DNA from: Bacteroidia bacterium
Lineage (GTDB): Bacteria > Bacteroidota > Bacteroidia > J057 > JAIXKT01
Direction: 5' to 3'
Assembly: GCA_026932145.1 (NCBI GenBank)
Contig: JAIXKT010000044.1
Location: 47,770 to 111,769, forward strand
DNA: 64,000 bases
The notes beneath the pieces are model-generated. The model saw nothing but the letters and a program-made list of their open reading frames with translations. It searched no databases and was not told the origin of the DNA. The position numbers and the translations under genes are program-made. This document shows, one piece after another, positions 44,455 to 54,700 of this stretch. The stretch's first letter is position 1; each line of letters starts with the position of its first letter.

Positions 44455-44784
44455 TTATTGCTGGCTCTGTAAGATTTGTAGTTCTTCGGTCATTTTGGTA
44501 TATATCTGCTCTAACAATTCTGGGTGGGCGTAATAATAAGTTAGTGCAGCTTCAAATTGGTCTTTGGGAATTTGTGCATTTTTCAATATTTGGGTGTATG
44601 CTGCGGCTATTTTTTGTTCTTTAACAGTGGCTTCTAAGCCGCTTAGCTCATAACCTTGCTGGGCAATGAGCATTTCTTGCAGAACTATACGGATTTTCTC
44701 GGGAGGTATTGGAGGTTGTTTTTCTTGTTTACAAGAGATGAATAATAACGTACTGATAATCAGGGTCAAGAACAGTGTACGCAT
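44455..44784 (-). CDS. DUF4296 domain lipoprotein
   Basis: 109 residues, lipobox LLFISC with Cys at 17. Domain PPEKIRIVLQEMLIAQQGYE followed by ILKNAQIPKDQFEAALTYYY, ending in a Gln-rich tail, fits DUF4296. Surface or periplasmic lipoprotein of unknown function. 10 bp after cdd. Confidence 0.82.
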   Translation of the reverse strand: MRTLFLTLIISTLLFISCKQEKQPPIPPEKIRIVLQEMLIAQQGYELSGLEATVKEQKIAAAYTQILKNAQIPKDQFEAALTYYYAHPELLEQIYTKMTEELQILQSQQ

Positions 44785-44794
44785 TTTTGCTGTA

Positions 44795-45271
44795 CTAAAA
44801 AGAGAAGCTGAATGGCAATAGGTTTTGGGCTATTCCGGTTGTGCGCAGTATTTTTCCGGTTTCACCTTGCATTAATACGATGATATTTCGTTTTGCTCTT
44901 TTTTCGTAGTCTGCCATAACTTGCCGGCACGCGCCACAAGGGGTTATGGGATTATCATACAGTTTTTTTCGATAATGCACTCGAATAGCCATTTTTGCGA
45001 TAAGTTCTGTTTTTCCCTGTGCGCTTGTTGCGAATAATGCGCTGCGCTCTGCACACATTGTTGAAGGAAATGCTATGTTCTCTTGATTAGAGCCTATTAT
45101 TATCTCTCCGTTAGTTAGCAGAATTGCGCATCCTACCTGAAATTCTGAATAGGGTGCGTATGCGTAATTAGCTGCATCCCAAGCGGCTATTAAAAGACCT
45201 TGTTCATCAAGCGGGAGTTCATCCGAATGCTCAAACTCTTCAAACAGAGCATTTTGCTGTATTAGCTTCAT
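44795..45271 (-). CDS. cdd: Cytidine deaminase
   Basis: 158 residues. Zinc and catalytic motif MCAERSALFATSAQG plus PCGACRQVM give the three Cys ligands and the proton-shuttle Glu; substrate-binding APYSEFQVGCAILLTNGEII precedes it. Deaminates cytidine to uridine. It starts 2 bp after the PorP/SprF gene, an operon link probably of no functional meaning. Confidence 0.95.
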   Translation of the reverse strand: MKLIQQNALFEEFEHSDELPLDEQGLLIAAWDAANYAYAPYSEFQVGCAILLTNGEIIIGSNQENIAFPSTMCAERSALFATSAQGKTELIAKMAIRVHYRKKLYDNPITPCGACRQVMADYEKRAKRNIIVLMQGETGKILRTTGIAQNLLPFSFSF

Positions 45272-45273
45272 CG

Positions 45274-46206
45274 TTAAAAATATCTGGGATGTATGGAACC
45301 TCCATTAGCTCTGCGGATAGGGGTAGCGTTATTCCGAAATGTGTATGAGAGGAATATTTCGTGAGATGCTCCAAAATTGAATGCTTTGGGGCTATATGAC
45401 CAATCGTAGGCATAACCGATTCTAAGGGAGGGAAGCGGTTGGACTCCCGCTAAAAATCCTACTGCACTTTGTAGCCGATAGTTAATTCCTGCCCAAAAAA
45501 CGTTTGCAAACATTGCTGTCAAGGAAGCGTCTAATTGTACGGGGGCTTCGGGGGCGTAACGAAGTTGTGCGCTGGGGGTTAGTGCTACTTGGTCTGAAAT
45601 ATCTATGTCATAACCACCTAAGAGCCATATTTGGGGCACAAGTTTAGCATTATCAGTAAGTTTTACCGGAACAATGTGGGCTGCTGAGATACCTACATAA
45701 CCTTTTGTTCCATGTAAAAATATACCGGCACCAAAATCCGGTTTCCATGTATTGATGTTGTTAGGGGGTTGCAGGGCAGGGTCGCTTCCTACTCTACTAC
45801 TGACTTGATCTCTGTCATATAAAAAGTTTAATACAGCACCTTGTATGCCAAAAGAAAGATATAGCGGATTTTGGCCACTACATAACGCAAAACGATAAGC
45901 ATAATTCAGACCTACGGTAGTTTTGGAAAATGGGCCTATTTTATCTCCGATAGCAAATAGGCCAATACCTCCCCGATAATCTCCTAATGAGGTGTGCCCA
46001 CTTACGTTGTAAGTACGTGGTGCTCCCTCAAAGCCAACCCACTGTGCCCTATACAAAGCCGTGAGAGACGTGCCACCAGTTACGCCGGTAAAAGCCGGAT
46101 TCAACACTAACCGGTTAAACATATATTGCGTATAATGACTCTCCTGCTGCCCGTAAGCAGCTATAAAAAAACCCATTAAACAGCATAAAAACAAACTCCT
46201 TTTCAT
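45274..46206 (-). CDS. PorP/SprF-family type IX secretion membrane protein
   Basis: 310 residues. Signal peptide to YGQ, then QQESHYTQYMFNRLVLNPAF and TGVTGGTSLTALYRAQWVGF, the hallmark N-terminus; continued beta strands to FLSYTFRNN. Such proteins sit in the outer membrane and help secrete and attach type B CTD proteins. Its start overlaps the stop of the preceding CTD gene (ATGA), indicating a dedicated pair. Confidence 0.95.
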   Translation of the reverse strand: MKRSLFLCCLMGFFIAAYGQQESHYTQYMFNRLVLNPAFTGVTGGTSLTALYRAQWVGFEGAPRTYNVSGHTSLGDYRGGIGLFAIGDKIGPFSKTTVGLNYAYRFALCSGQNPLYLSFGIQGAVLNFLYDRDQVSSRVGSDPALQPPNNINTWKPDFGAGIFLHGTKGYVGISAAHIVPVKLTDNAKLVPQIWLLGGYDIDISDQVALTPSAQLRYAPEAPVQLDASLTAMFANVFWAGINYRLQSAVGFLAGVQPLPSLRIGYAYDWSYSPKAFNFGASHEIFLSYTFRNNATPIRRANGGSIHPRYF

Positions 46207-48560
46207 CTCAAAATCGTTAGTGAACCTTTAAATATCCGGTTAAGTTGCTTAATATCAATTGTGTAAAAATATACTCCATCAGGTAATCCGCCTCCGTCCC
46301 AATTATTGTTGTAGTTATCTGATTTAAAAACAACCGTTCCCCAGCGATTTACTACTGTAACGGAGGTATTTGGAAAACGGGCAGCTTGTTGGGGGGTAAA
46401 AACCTCCCAAGTATCATTAATATTGTCTCCATTCGGTGAAAAGCCGCTGGGAATAGCAACATTATCATCGGGAACTACATAAACTACATTGGAAGAAGGC
46501 GACAAAGCATCCACTTCGGTAACAAGGCCGTCACAGTTTGTATCTGAAGAACCTTTTGCATAGAAATAATCTCCGGGTTGTAGATTTATGGGAAGTTCAA
46601 AAGACCAATCACCCTCAAAGCCGATTATGGCCTCTCCGATGCGTTCATTATTTCTGTAAATAAAAATTTTATGACCGCCGTTTGTCCGTCCATAAATAAA
46701 CTGCGCAGTATTTGTTACTCTCAATGTAATTGAATCTATACTGGGGGCTTGAGCAGTATCTCGGGGGGTAAAGGTAATCGTTACTGAATCTGTATTGGCA
46801 TTGCAACCTAAATTACTAACGAGTTGGGCTGAGTAAGTTCCGTTTTGTGTAACTGTAATAGTAGGAGTTGTTTCTCCATTTGACCACAAAACTGCATCAA
46901 AATTGTTGTTTGATAGTCTTAAAGTTTTGGTATTTCCTGCGCAAGCAGTTGTTCCTGAGTCTGCTAATACAGAGGCGCTTGGAAGAGGTAACACCCATAT
47001 TGTTACGATATTTTCGGCTGTACAGTTTTGATTATTGGTATAGCGATATAGCAAGGCGTGGATTCCTACACCGGCGTTAAAGGGGATAAACATACCACCG
47101 TTTGTAACTCCGGGTCCGTAATATTTGCCTCCAAGCGGTAAACCGCCTGTAAGTTGGTAGGGTGCGCCTCCAACACAGAAAGTATCTTGATTGATCCGGA
47201 AGGTTACAATCGGAGAATTAGCAACCGTTATGGTATTACTTTGTATTGTGCAGTTATTTAACGTTACTCGTAGATGATACACTCCCGGCACAGTAACCTT
47301 TAAGGTATCTGCATTACTAATGGGTAATCCATCACGGAACCACTGGTATGTCTGTGCCTGCTGGATAGAGGGCTTTAAAACCGGCTGATCTTCCGAACAA
47401 AGTATTCCATTAGTAGAAATTGTTAAGGCAGGGGTTTCTGATATGGTCAGAACTCCCGGCATTTCTAAAGAAACTGTTTGTGGAGTAGTTGCTACAACCC
47501 GCAATTTATAGCCAGAACCAGAAGGCTTACTGATTGGTAATTTAGCCAAAATAGTTCCGCAACTCAGTGAATTTAAGACACCTATAGTGTCCGGATGCGA
47601 AAAACTTCCATTAATATCCGAGAGTTGAACATAAAAAATATTTCCTGAAGTAAATAAACCTCCACTACAGCGAAATGGTAAGTCTATAGTAGCTCCCTGA
47701 CAAAATGTCAATGTACTGGGGTTAAGTGTTCTAAATTCAAATCCTTGTAACACAAGGTCATCTGTAATTAGGCCGGGAAAATGTGCCGTTCCATCATTAT
47801 CATTTATCCACCAAAAAGCTAAGCTAAGATTTTGTGTATGGTCAAAAGAATTTGGGAAAGAATAAGAGATTTTTTTCCAAGTTAAATTTTCAGATAGCTG
47901 CCCCGGTTCTATTGAAGATGAATCTGGTGTATGGCCATCCGGTATCATGGTTTTCCAGATTGAATCTGGAGCGGTGGTATCAGCGGAATCCGGCAAAGGA
48001 GGGAGGATGTTGGTGGCTAAAGAGTAACGAAACAAGCCATAATCGTGATTAAAATCTCCGGCACATTTATACCAAAAGCTGGCTTTTAGGTGAGTATAGC
48101 CTCGCACGTCAATAGCAGGAGAATATAAACCAACTGAAGTTTCTGCATTATTCAGAGAATCACAGCCAAGTAATGAATCACAGCCAGCGTGATAAGCAGC
48201 AATACGCTGATTTTCAGCAGTATATCTATTCGTTATAATATGAACTCCTGAAAAACCACGATAATTTGCCGGAGTTACCGGAAGGATTGTATCCACTCCA
48301 TTGGCAGTTTTAAAAACAGAATCTTGACATTCATTGATGCCGAAAATCCCATTTCTTGCCCACACATTTTGAAAGGCTGAGGTCCGGTTGTTGTATTGCT
48401 GAAAGCCCATCAATCCTGTATCTGATAAATAAGATTTCTGGCCATTAACTCTAAGATAACTAAGACCTTCCCAACCTTGGAAAAGCAACGTATCCTGCGC
48501 AAAGCCACTGAGCGCGAACACCCATAGCAGGAATATAGTCCAACAATGTTTCCGTTTCAT
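46203..48560 (-). CDS. Secreted surface protein with type B (gliding-motility) C-terminal sorting domain
   Basis: 785 residues. Signal peptide (TIFLLWVFALSGFAQ). An N-terminal lectin-like/carbohydrate-binding region (about 60-280: THLKASFWYKCAGDFNHDYG), then Ig-like segments (LCSEDQPVLKPSIQQAQTYQ; TLRLSNNNFDAVLWSNGETT). The last ~90 residues, from VAIPSGFSPNGDNINDTWEV to the end FKGSLTILR, are the type B CTD that guides type IX export. Substrate or adhesion target unknown. It overlaps the PorP/SprF gene downstream by four bases. Confidence 0.9.
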   Translation of the reverse strand: MKRKHCWTIFLLWVFALSGFAQDTLLFQGWEGLSYLRVNGQKSYLSDTGLMGFQQYNNRTSAFQNVWARNGIFGINECQDSVFKTANGVDTILPVTPANYRGFSGVHIITNRYTAENQRIAAYHAGCDSLLGCDSLNNAETSVGLYSPAIDVRGYTHLKASFWYKCAGDFNHDYGLFRYSLATNILPPLPDSADTTAPDSIWKTMIPDGHTPDSSSIEPGQLSENLTWKKISYSFPNSFDHTQNLSLAFWWINDNDGTAHFPGLITDDLVLQGFEFRTLNPSTLTFCQGATIDLPFRCSGGLFTSGNIFYVQLSDINGSFSHPDTIGVLNSLSCGTILAKLPISKPSGSGYKLRVVATTPQTVSLEMPGVLTISETPALTISTNGILCSEDQPVLKPSIQQAQTYQWFRDGLPISNADTLKVTVPGVYHLRVTLNNCTIQSNTITVANSPIVTFRINQDTFCVGGAPYQLTGGLPLGGKYYGPGVTNGGMFIPFNAGVGIHALLYRYTNNQNCTAENIVTIWVLPLPSASVLADSGTTACAGNTKTLRLSNNNFDAVLWSNGETTPTITVTQNGTYSAQLVSNLGCNANTDSVTITFTPRDTAQAPSIDSITLRVTNTAQFIYGRTNGGHKIFIYRNNERIGEAIIGFEGDWSFELPINLQPGDYFYAKGSSDTNCDGLVTEVDALSPSSNVVYVVPDDNVAIPSGFSPNGDNINDTWEVFTPQQAARFPNTSVTVVNRWGTVVFKSDNYNNNWDGGGLPDGVYFYTIDIKQLNRIFKGSLTILR

Positions 48561-48599
48561 CTTTGCAAATTAAAGCACTTTATTTTCGCGGTGCAAATA

Positions 48600-51590
48600 T
48601 TATCTTAGGAACGGAATAAATACCTTTCCAGTTTTGGCTATCAGGTTATTAGGGAAAATGGCTACATAGCCATAAATCCCCGAAGGTAGTTGTATTTGCA
48701 ACTCATCTTTATCTACATTACCTTGATAAATAATTTTTCCATGTGGGCTTACGATTGTAACGGATGTTCCCTGCGAAAGTCCTTTAAAAACCAAGTTTTC
48801 CGGCTTAGTTATCACCTGAATAACTTGATGTTGGGTTACGCTTGTAGCCGTTGTTGGCAAAATTGTAATATGGCGTTCTAATGTATCTTGGCAGTTTCCT
48901 GAATTTGCTATTAGGCGCAATAGATAATTACCTGATTGATTGTAAATGTGTTGTGCCTGATTTCCCGAACTTGTTGTGCCATCTCCAAAATCCCACAGAA
49001 AAGAAGATGCGTTTGTGTTAGAAACAGCTTTTAAGGTATCTAAAATGTTTATTATAGTATCAGAAAGGGTCCACTCAGCTTTAAAAGAGTAACATTGATA
49101 CAGATGATGCAGTTTTGTGCAGTTTTGCTGCAATTCTGCAAATGATTTTCCGCTAACGAACCCAAAGGCGATTTTGCGGGTAGCATTTGCCAATAGGCTA
49201 AATGGCCCAACAGATAAAAATTGGTAAATATCTGTTCCTGTACCACTTAGACCAACTGAGGTATGATTTAATCCGCTTGAAATTGCGGTATTTTTATCCT
49301 GTCGCGAAAAATTAAATGACGATGAGCTTTCCTCAGAATAGCAATTTGCCGGCAATGAGTCATCTAAAGAGACCATTCCCACCCAAAGTGGAAAACGGGT
49401 AGTATCGTATGGATAAGCATAGGCAAGCCGGCAAGCTGGGTCATAATTTGCTCGGTTTTGATTGTAAAAATCTCCTACATCCCAATCTGCAAAAAGCCCA
49501 ACATACTGGCTGTCTAAATTCGTGGTGTTGGCATTCTGAATCCGCATAATTACCAATCCTGTTCCAAATAGAGTGCTATCCGAAAACGCAATCCACTCTT
49601 GAGATATCTGAATGTTTGCAGGAATAGGTGCAAATAAATCATCAAAGCCTACTTGTAAAGCAGTATTTCCCAACGTTGGAGCAACAAATTGTGGCTGCTG
49701 CGTGTAGTTTAAATCGTTGTCTAACAAATAGAAATCATTCCGAATATTGTTTGCGACATTATTTGGGAATGTTCTAAACAAAGCCCCTCCTTCATAAATC
49801 GAGCTGCACAAGTTTCTAAGTTGTAATCCTTTACCTACGGAAAAATCCGGCGGGAAGTCAGGATATCCAAATTTACCCCGTCTATCAATAGAAACATTAA
49901 GACCAAGCCCCTGTAGGTCAGCGTAAGAGGTATTTGCCATTATTTCTATGGGAATTTGCTGCGAAAAACTACCTGAAATAATTTTCGCAAAGCAATACAA
50001 TCGGGCGTTTATCGGGCAACTTGGCAAAACTATAAACTGAAATCCGGAAACTGATACTTGCTGACCGGCAAGCATATTTCCCACAAAAATAGAATCATTT
50101 AATGCAGATAAGTAGCCGGAAATTTCCGGCGTTAGTTTTATCGCTACCTGATTTAAAGTTGTAAATAGATTTTTTAGTTGAAAAGAAATTGTAATGGTAT
50201 CTCCTATCATTGGTTGGCGAGGCGAAAGCATTATTCCTTGTATAGCAGTTCCTATTCCCTGATTTTGAAGGGCTTGTAACGCATTTAGTCGTCCACTGCC
50301 TAACTGGTTTAAGAAACCTGCATTTAGGGCATTCGTATTATCGGTAGTGTTGATGATTCTGGCTGTTATTTGTTCGTTAGATTCACTTGGATAGCGGGAT
50401 CTGAGTAAAGCGGCTACGCCGGAAACTATTGGAGCTGCATAAGACGTTGCACAGCCGTGAAAGCGATAGGTACTTGGATACTGTGTTGTGGCAATATTTC
50501 CTGGTGCGGTTAAGTCTATTGTGGGATGATATGCAGAAGAAGCGCAGCGGATGTCAGAGCCGTCCACAGAGGCAACGGATATTACCTCTGGATATGCAGC
50601 GGGATAATTCGCTTTTCGGGCGTTGTCATTTCCGGCTGCTGCTACTACAACGCAGCCTTTATTTTGGGTAGCATAGCGCACTGCTATTTTACCAAATTCA
50701 CTATTGCAAGGCCCTCCCCATGAAGCATTTATAACCGTTGCTCCATGGTCAGCAGCGTAAATTATACCTTCATAGCCAAAGCTAACGGCAGGGCTTTGAT
50801 CGCTACAAACTTTTATCGGCAAAAGTTTAGCATTCGGTGCTACTCCGGCAATACCAATTCCGTTATTCGTTGTAGCTCCGGCAATACCGGCTACCCACGT
50901 TCCGTGATGTATGTTGATATTGCCATTTCCATAGGAAACATCCCCATCGCTATCCCCAAAATCCCAACCTAATACGTTATCAATAAAGCCATCTTGGTCG
51001 TTATCCAAACCATCTATCACTTCTAAGGGATTTATGTTGAATTTACCCAATAAATCAGGATGCGTTAATTGAAAACCTAAATCTACCAATGCTATAACTT
51101 GGTTAGAATCACCGGTGGTAATATCCCATGCGGCAGGCATCTGAATACGAGCCAAAGCATCCTGAGAAGAAAATAAACTATCATTAGGATTCCAAAAAGA
51201 ATGATACACATAAGCCGGCTCAACCCATTCAAACAATCTTGATTTCAAACAATGTTGTAATGCCACCGGAATGGGAATAGTGTCTATCAATTGAATTTCA
51301 ACCAACCGAGTTAGGTTAGCTAAGGATTTATTCTCCGGTATTAAATGGTTAGGATATTTAGAATAGATTTTTGCTCCTTGAAGGTTATTTTGTAGGTTCA
51401 GAATTCTATCTTGAAAAATTTCTTGTGTTGTATCTACTTCAGCAGTCCAGTAGGCACGGAGCAATCCCTTACGATACTCGCAGGATAAATCTTGTGCATA
51501 GACAAATACTCCTCCCAGATAGCAGAGCAACCAGATAGTCCAAAACTGAATCCCAAAAAGGTTAAACCAAAAGATGAGGTGATTTTTCAT
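48600..51590 (-). CDS. Secreted subtilisin-like (S8) protease with PKD and C-terminal sorting domain
   Basis: 996 residues. Signal peptide near the N-terminus (WLLCYLGGVFVYAQ). Peptidase S8 triad: Asp ~167 in VALVDLGFQLTHPD, His ~228 in HGTWVAGIAG and Ser ~382 in CATSYAAPIVSGVAALL. A beta-rich region follows, then a PKD domain (SSFLWDFGDGTTSSGNQAQH) near 870-930, and a tail with TSVTIVSPHGKIIYQG ending ...KVFIPFLR, like a type A secretion tail. Likely cell-surface or extracellular protease. Confidence 0.92.
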   Translation of the reverse strand: MKNHLIFWFNLFGIQFWTIWLLCYLGGVFVYAQDLSCEYRKGLLRAYWTAEVDTTQEIFQDRILNLQNNLQGAKIYSKYPNHLIPENKSLANLTRLVEIQLIDTIPIPVALQHCLKSRLFEWVEPAYVYHSFWNPNDSLFSSQDALARIQMPAAWDITTGDSNQVIALVDLGFQLTHPDLLGKFNINPLEVIDGLDNDQDGFIDNVLGWDFGDSDGDVSYGNGNINIHHGTWVAGIAGATTNNGIGIAGVAPNAKLLPIKVCSDQSPAVSFGYEGIIYAADHGATVINASWGGPCNSEFGKIAVRYATQNKGCVVVAAAGNDNARKANYPAAYPEVISVASVDGSDIRCASSAYHPTIDLTAPGNIATTQYPSTYRFHGCATSYAAPIVSGVAALLRSRYPSESNEQITARIINTTDNTNALNAGFLNQLGSGRLNALQALQNQGIGTAIQGIMLSPRQPMIGDTITISFQLKNLFTTLNQVAIKLTPEISGYLSALNDSIFVGNMLAGQQVSVSGFQFIVLPSCPINARLYCFAKIISGSFSQQIPIEIMANTSYADLQGLGLNVSIDRRGKFGYPDFPPDFSVGKGLQLRNLCSSIYEGGALFRTFPNNVANNIRNDFYLLDNDLNYTQQPQFVAPTLGNTALQVGFDDLFAPIPANIQISQEWIAFSDSTLFGTGLVIMRIQNANTTNLDSQYVGLFADWDVGDFYNQNRANYDPACRLAYAYPYDTTRFPLWVGMVSLDDSLPANCYSEESSSSFNFSRQDKNTAISSGLNHTSVGLSGTGTDIYQFLSVGPFSLLANATRKIAFGFVSGKSFAELQQNCTKLHHLYQCYSFKAEWTLSDTIINILDTLKAVSNTNASSFLWDFGDGTTSSGNQAQHIYNQSGNYLLRLIANSGNCQDTLERHITILPTTATSVTQHQVIQVITKPENLVFKGLSQGTSVTIVSPHGKIIYQGNVDKDELQIQLPSGIYGYVAIFPNNLIAKTGKVFIPFLR

Positions 51591-51731
51591 GGTGCAGCAA
51601 AAACTATCGTTTATTACTAAATATTTACAAAGTTATTTTTAATTCAGATACAGGTATGTCGTAAAGTCTTTCTATTCACATAAAAACAAATTCAATAGTT
51701 TAATAGCCGAACGTAGAAATCAGGATACGCT

Positions 51732-51768
51732 AAAAGGGGCTGTCCAAAAAATTTAGACAGCCCCTTTT
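51732..51768 (-). terminator. Hairpin terminator after the repeat-protein gene
   Basis: 13-bp stem AAAAGGGGCTGTC with complement, 11-base loop, and on the minus strand a short T run at the 3' side. Lies just past the stop of the 2018-residue gene. Confidence 0.8.
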
Positions 51769-51787
51769 GGTTTATAAGTACTTGGTT

Positions 51788-54700
51788 TTAACGAATCAAA
51801 GTAATTGTTCCATAAAAAGTTTCTTCGCCTCCGGAAGTCGTTTTAGCTTTAATGACATAAACATAAACTCCTTCGGGGTTATCTGCTCCGTCCCAGCTAT
51901 TATTGTTTCGTTCAACAACAAGTTGTCCCCAGCGGTCATATACCTGCATTACATAGCCGGTATAGGTATTTCCGTAGATTGGGGCAAACTGGTCATTGCG
52001 TCCGTCTCCATTAGGCGTGAATGTATTGGGAATAAAAAAGTCCGGTTGCTCTGAAAGTACAACAATAGTTTTTACAACAGTATCTGCACAGCCTTGTGCG
52101 GTTACATAAATCAATTCTACTTGATACGTTCCTTGAGCATTGTAGCGATGTGTAGGATTGGCTATATTGCTGTAGATTCTATCTCCAAAATGCCAATTAG
52201 AGTTACCAGCGGGAGCAGAGGTGTTTGTAAACTGGATTTCAGCATTAGGCATTATCACTGTATCCTTGCTGGCAGTAAAGTTAGCTTGTACTTCAGGAAG
52301 TACCGAAATAGTTAAGATTCCGGTAGTATCAGTTGCGCAGCCAGTACGAGTAACCAAAGAACGAATGTAAGTTGTTGTGGTTAAGTTATTAAATGTTAAT
52401 GTTGAATCGGTTTCACCGGGGATGTCGTTAAATGTAGTTCCATCTGTAGAACTTTGCCATTGGATTGTTCCGCTATACATAGTTAAAGTCCAAGTTCCTC
52501 CGGTATTGAAGCAAATAGTACCTTCACCATGAATAAATCCGGCTAAAGGCGGAGGTACCACACCGATACGTACTACATTAGAATAGGCCGGTGTACAAAC
52601 ACCATTGCTTACGCTTACTCGGTAATATACTCGGGAGGTAACAGAACTTACAAATAATGTATCTGTATTAGCTCCTGAAACATCTACAAAATTAACACTA
52701 TCTACAGAGGTTTGCCACTGTATCGTGCCAATAGCTCCATTCAGGCGTAGTACTACATCTGCTCCAGTGCATATTACTTGCGTTGATGATACTGTGCCGG
52801 CTACCGGGCGTGCGAATATCGTAAGGTCTGTTCCATTACCTGTTCCTGTAACGCTTGGAGCTGTTCCAAACACACGAACCCGATAACCGATTCCATACGC
52901 ACTTGAATTTGGCAACACAACTTGTAATGGAGATGTTTGATTCAAGGGAATTAGCACCGTAGGAGTAGCGAAACTGCCGGTAGAATCCGATAGTTCTACT
53001 CTGAATGAATTTCCGGCTTGGAAAGTACCGGTCGTAGTAAACGGAATTAACATCGTGTCTCCGGCACAATAAGCTAATATAACCGGATTATTCGTTGTAA
53101 TAGTTGGGAAAGAGCAGTCCTGCACTGTTATATCTACCGAGTTTGGTGCAGATGTAAGCATAGGAGATGAACTCAACACCCGCAGACGGTAGCCAGTTCC
53201 CGGAAAAACCGTATTAGGCATCGTAACTACAAAAGAATCATTAACTTGTGTGCTGGAAATTGTTGCTAAAACAGTAGCTGAGGCAAAACTGCCCGAAGCA
53301 TCAGAAATCTCTAAAGTATATTGATTCCCTGCATTAGGTGTAGTCTTTTCAATATGAAACCGAACGACAAACGTACTATCCCAGCAAATTGTTGTGTTAG
53401 AAACAGCATCTATGATAAGCGCAGAGCAATCTACCACGTTAATAACGGCTGAATTAGCGCTACTTGAACAGCTATTTTTAGTAGCAGAAACAGAATAAAC
53501 ACCAGCTTGACTTGTATTAGCAGAGGTAATCAGTAGCGAGTCTCCGGATGTCCCGCTGATTGGATTTCCAGAAGGATCTGTCCAAGAATAGCTTACATTT
53601 AAGTCATAGTTACTTATCCGAAGCAGCAATGTGTCCCCAACACAAACCTGAGAAGGTGATGTAATAACGGGTACTGAAGGTATTGTATTAACAATTACAG
53701 TTGTAGCTGATGAATCACTTGTGCACCCATTAACAATAGCTCGAACAGAATAAACGCCCGAATCTGCAATTGTTACTGTGTTCAAAGTAGGATTTTGTAA
53801 TGCTGAACTAAACCCATTAGGTCCTCTCCATACATAAGTAGCACCCGTAACTGTAGTTGCGGTTAGCTGAACATTGCTCCCTTCACAAACTGGCCCTGAA
53901 TTACTTGCTAAGGGAGCTGCTGGTTTAGGATTTACCGCAATGACAACCGATCCTGTTAAACTCGTACAACTTGCTGCAATCACATATAAACTATATGTAC
54001 CTGAATCCGAGAGTGTTACATTAGCAATAGTCGGGTTATTCGCAGAACTTGTGAACCCGTTAGATCCCGTCCATACATAAGTACCGCTTGGTATGGTAGG
54101 CGTTGATAAAAACAATGTATCTCCTTCACAAACAGGACTGTTTGAGTTTATTGTAGGTGATGTTGATGTTGGAACGACCCCTACAGTAGTTGTAGCAACC
54201 GAAGACGTACAACCACCGCTAATAGCCACTACGGTATAGTTTCCGTTAGAAGCCGGTAATACATTGGTAAGCGTTGGGTTTTGAAGTGTTGAGTTAAATC
54301 CATTAGGCCCCGCCCAGTAGTAAGTAGCTCCTGTAACGGTAGATGCTGTTAGATTTACACTTCCGCCCTCACATACAGGGCTATTATTGCTGGCTACAGG
54401 GCTTGCCGGAGAAGGATTTACCGTAATCGTTACAGTAGTTGCTGCTGAGGTACACGCACCGGCAATAGCCACTACACTATATGTTCCACTCATAGCAGTA
54501 GTGGAATTTGGAATAAGCGGATTTTGTACAGTTGAATTAAAACCATTAGGCCCCATCCATCTATAAGTAGCTCCGGCAACAGTTGATGCTGTTAAGTGGA
54601 TGGTATCCCCAGAACAAACAGCAGGATTTCCACCGGCAGCAGGAGCAGCAGGGGTAGTATTAACGGTTATAGTGGTTGTAGCTACGGAACTCGTACAAGT

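Noticed and set aside
50429..50972. Several plus-strand frames opposite the subtilase gene
   Set aside because: Antisense shadows of a gene with intact catalytic triad.
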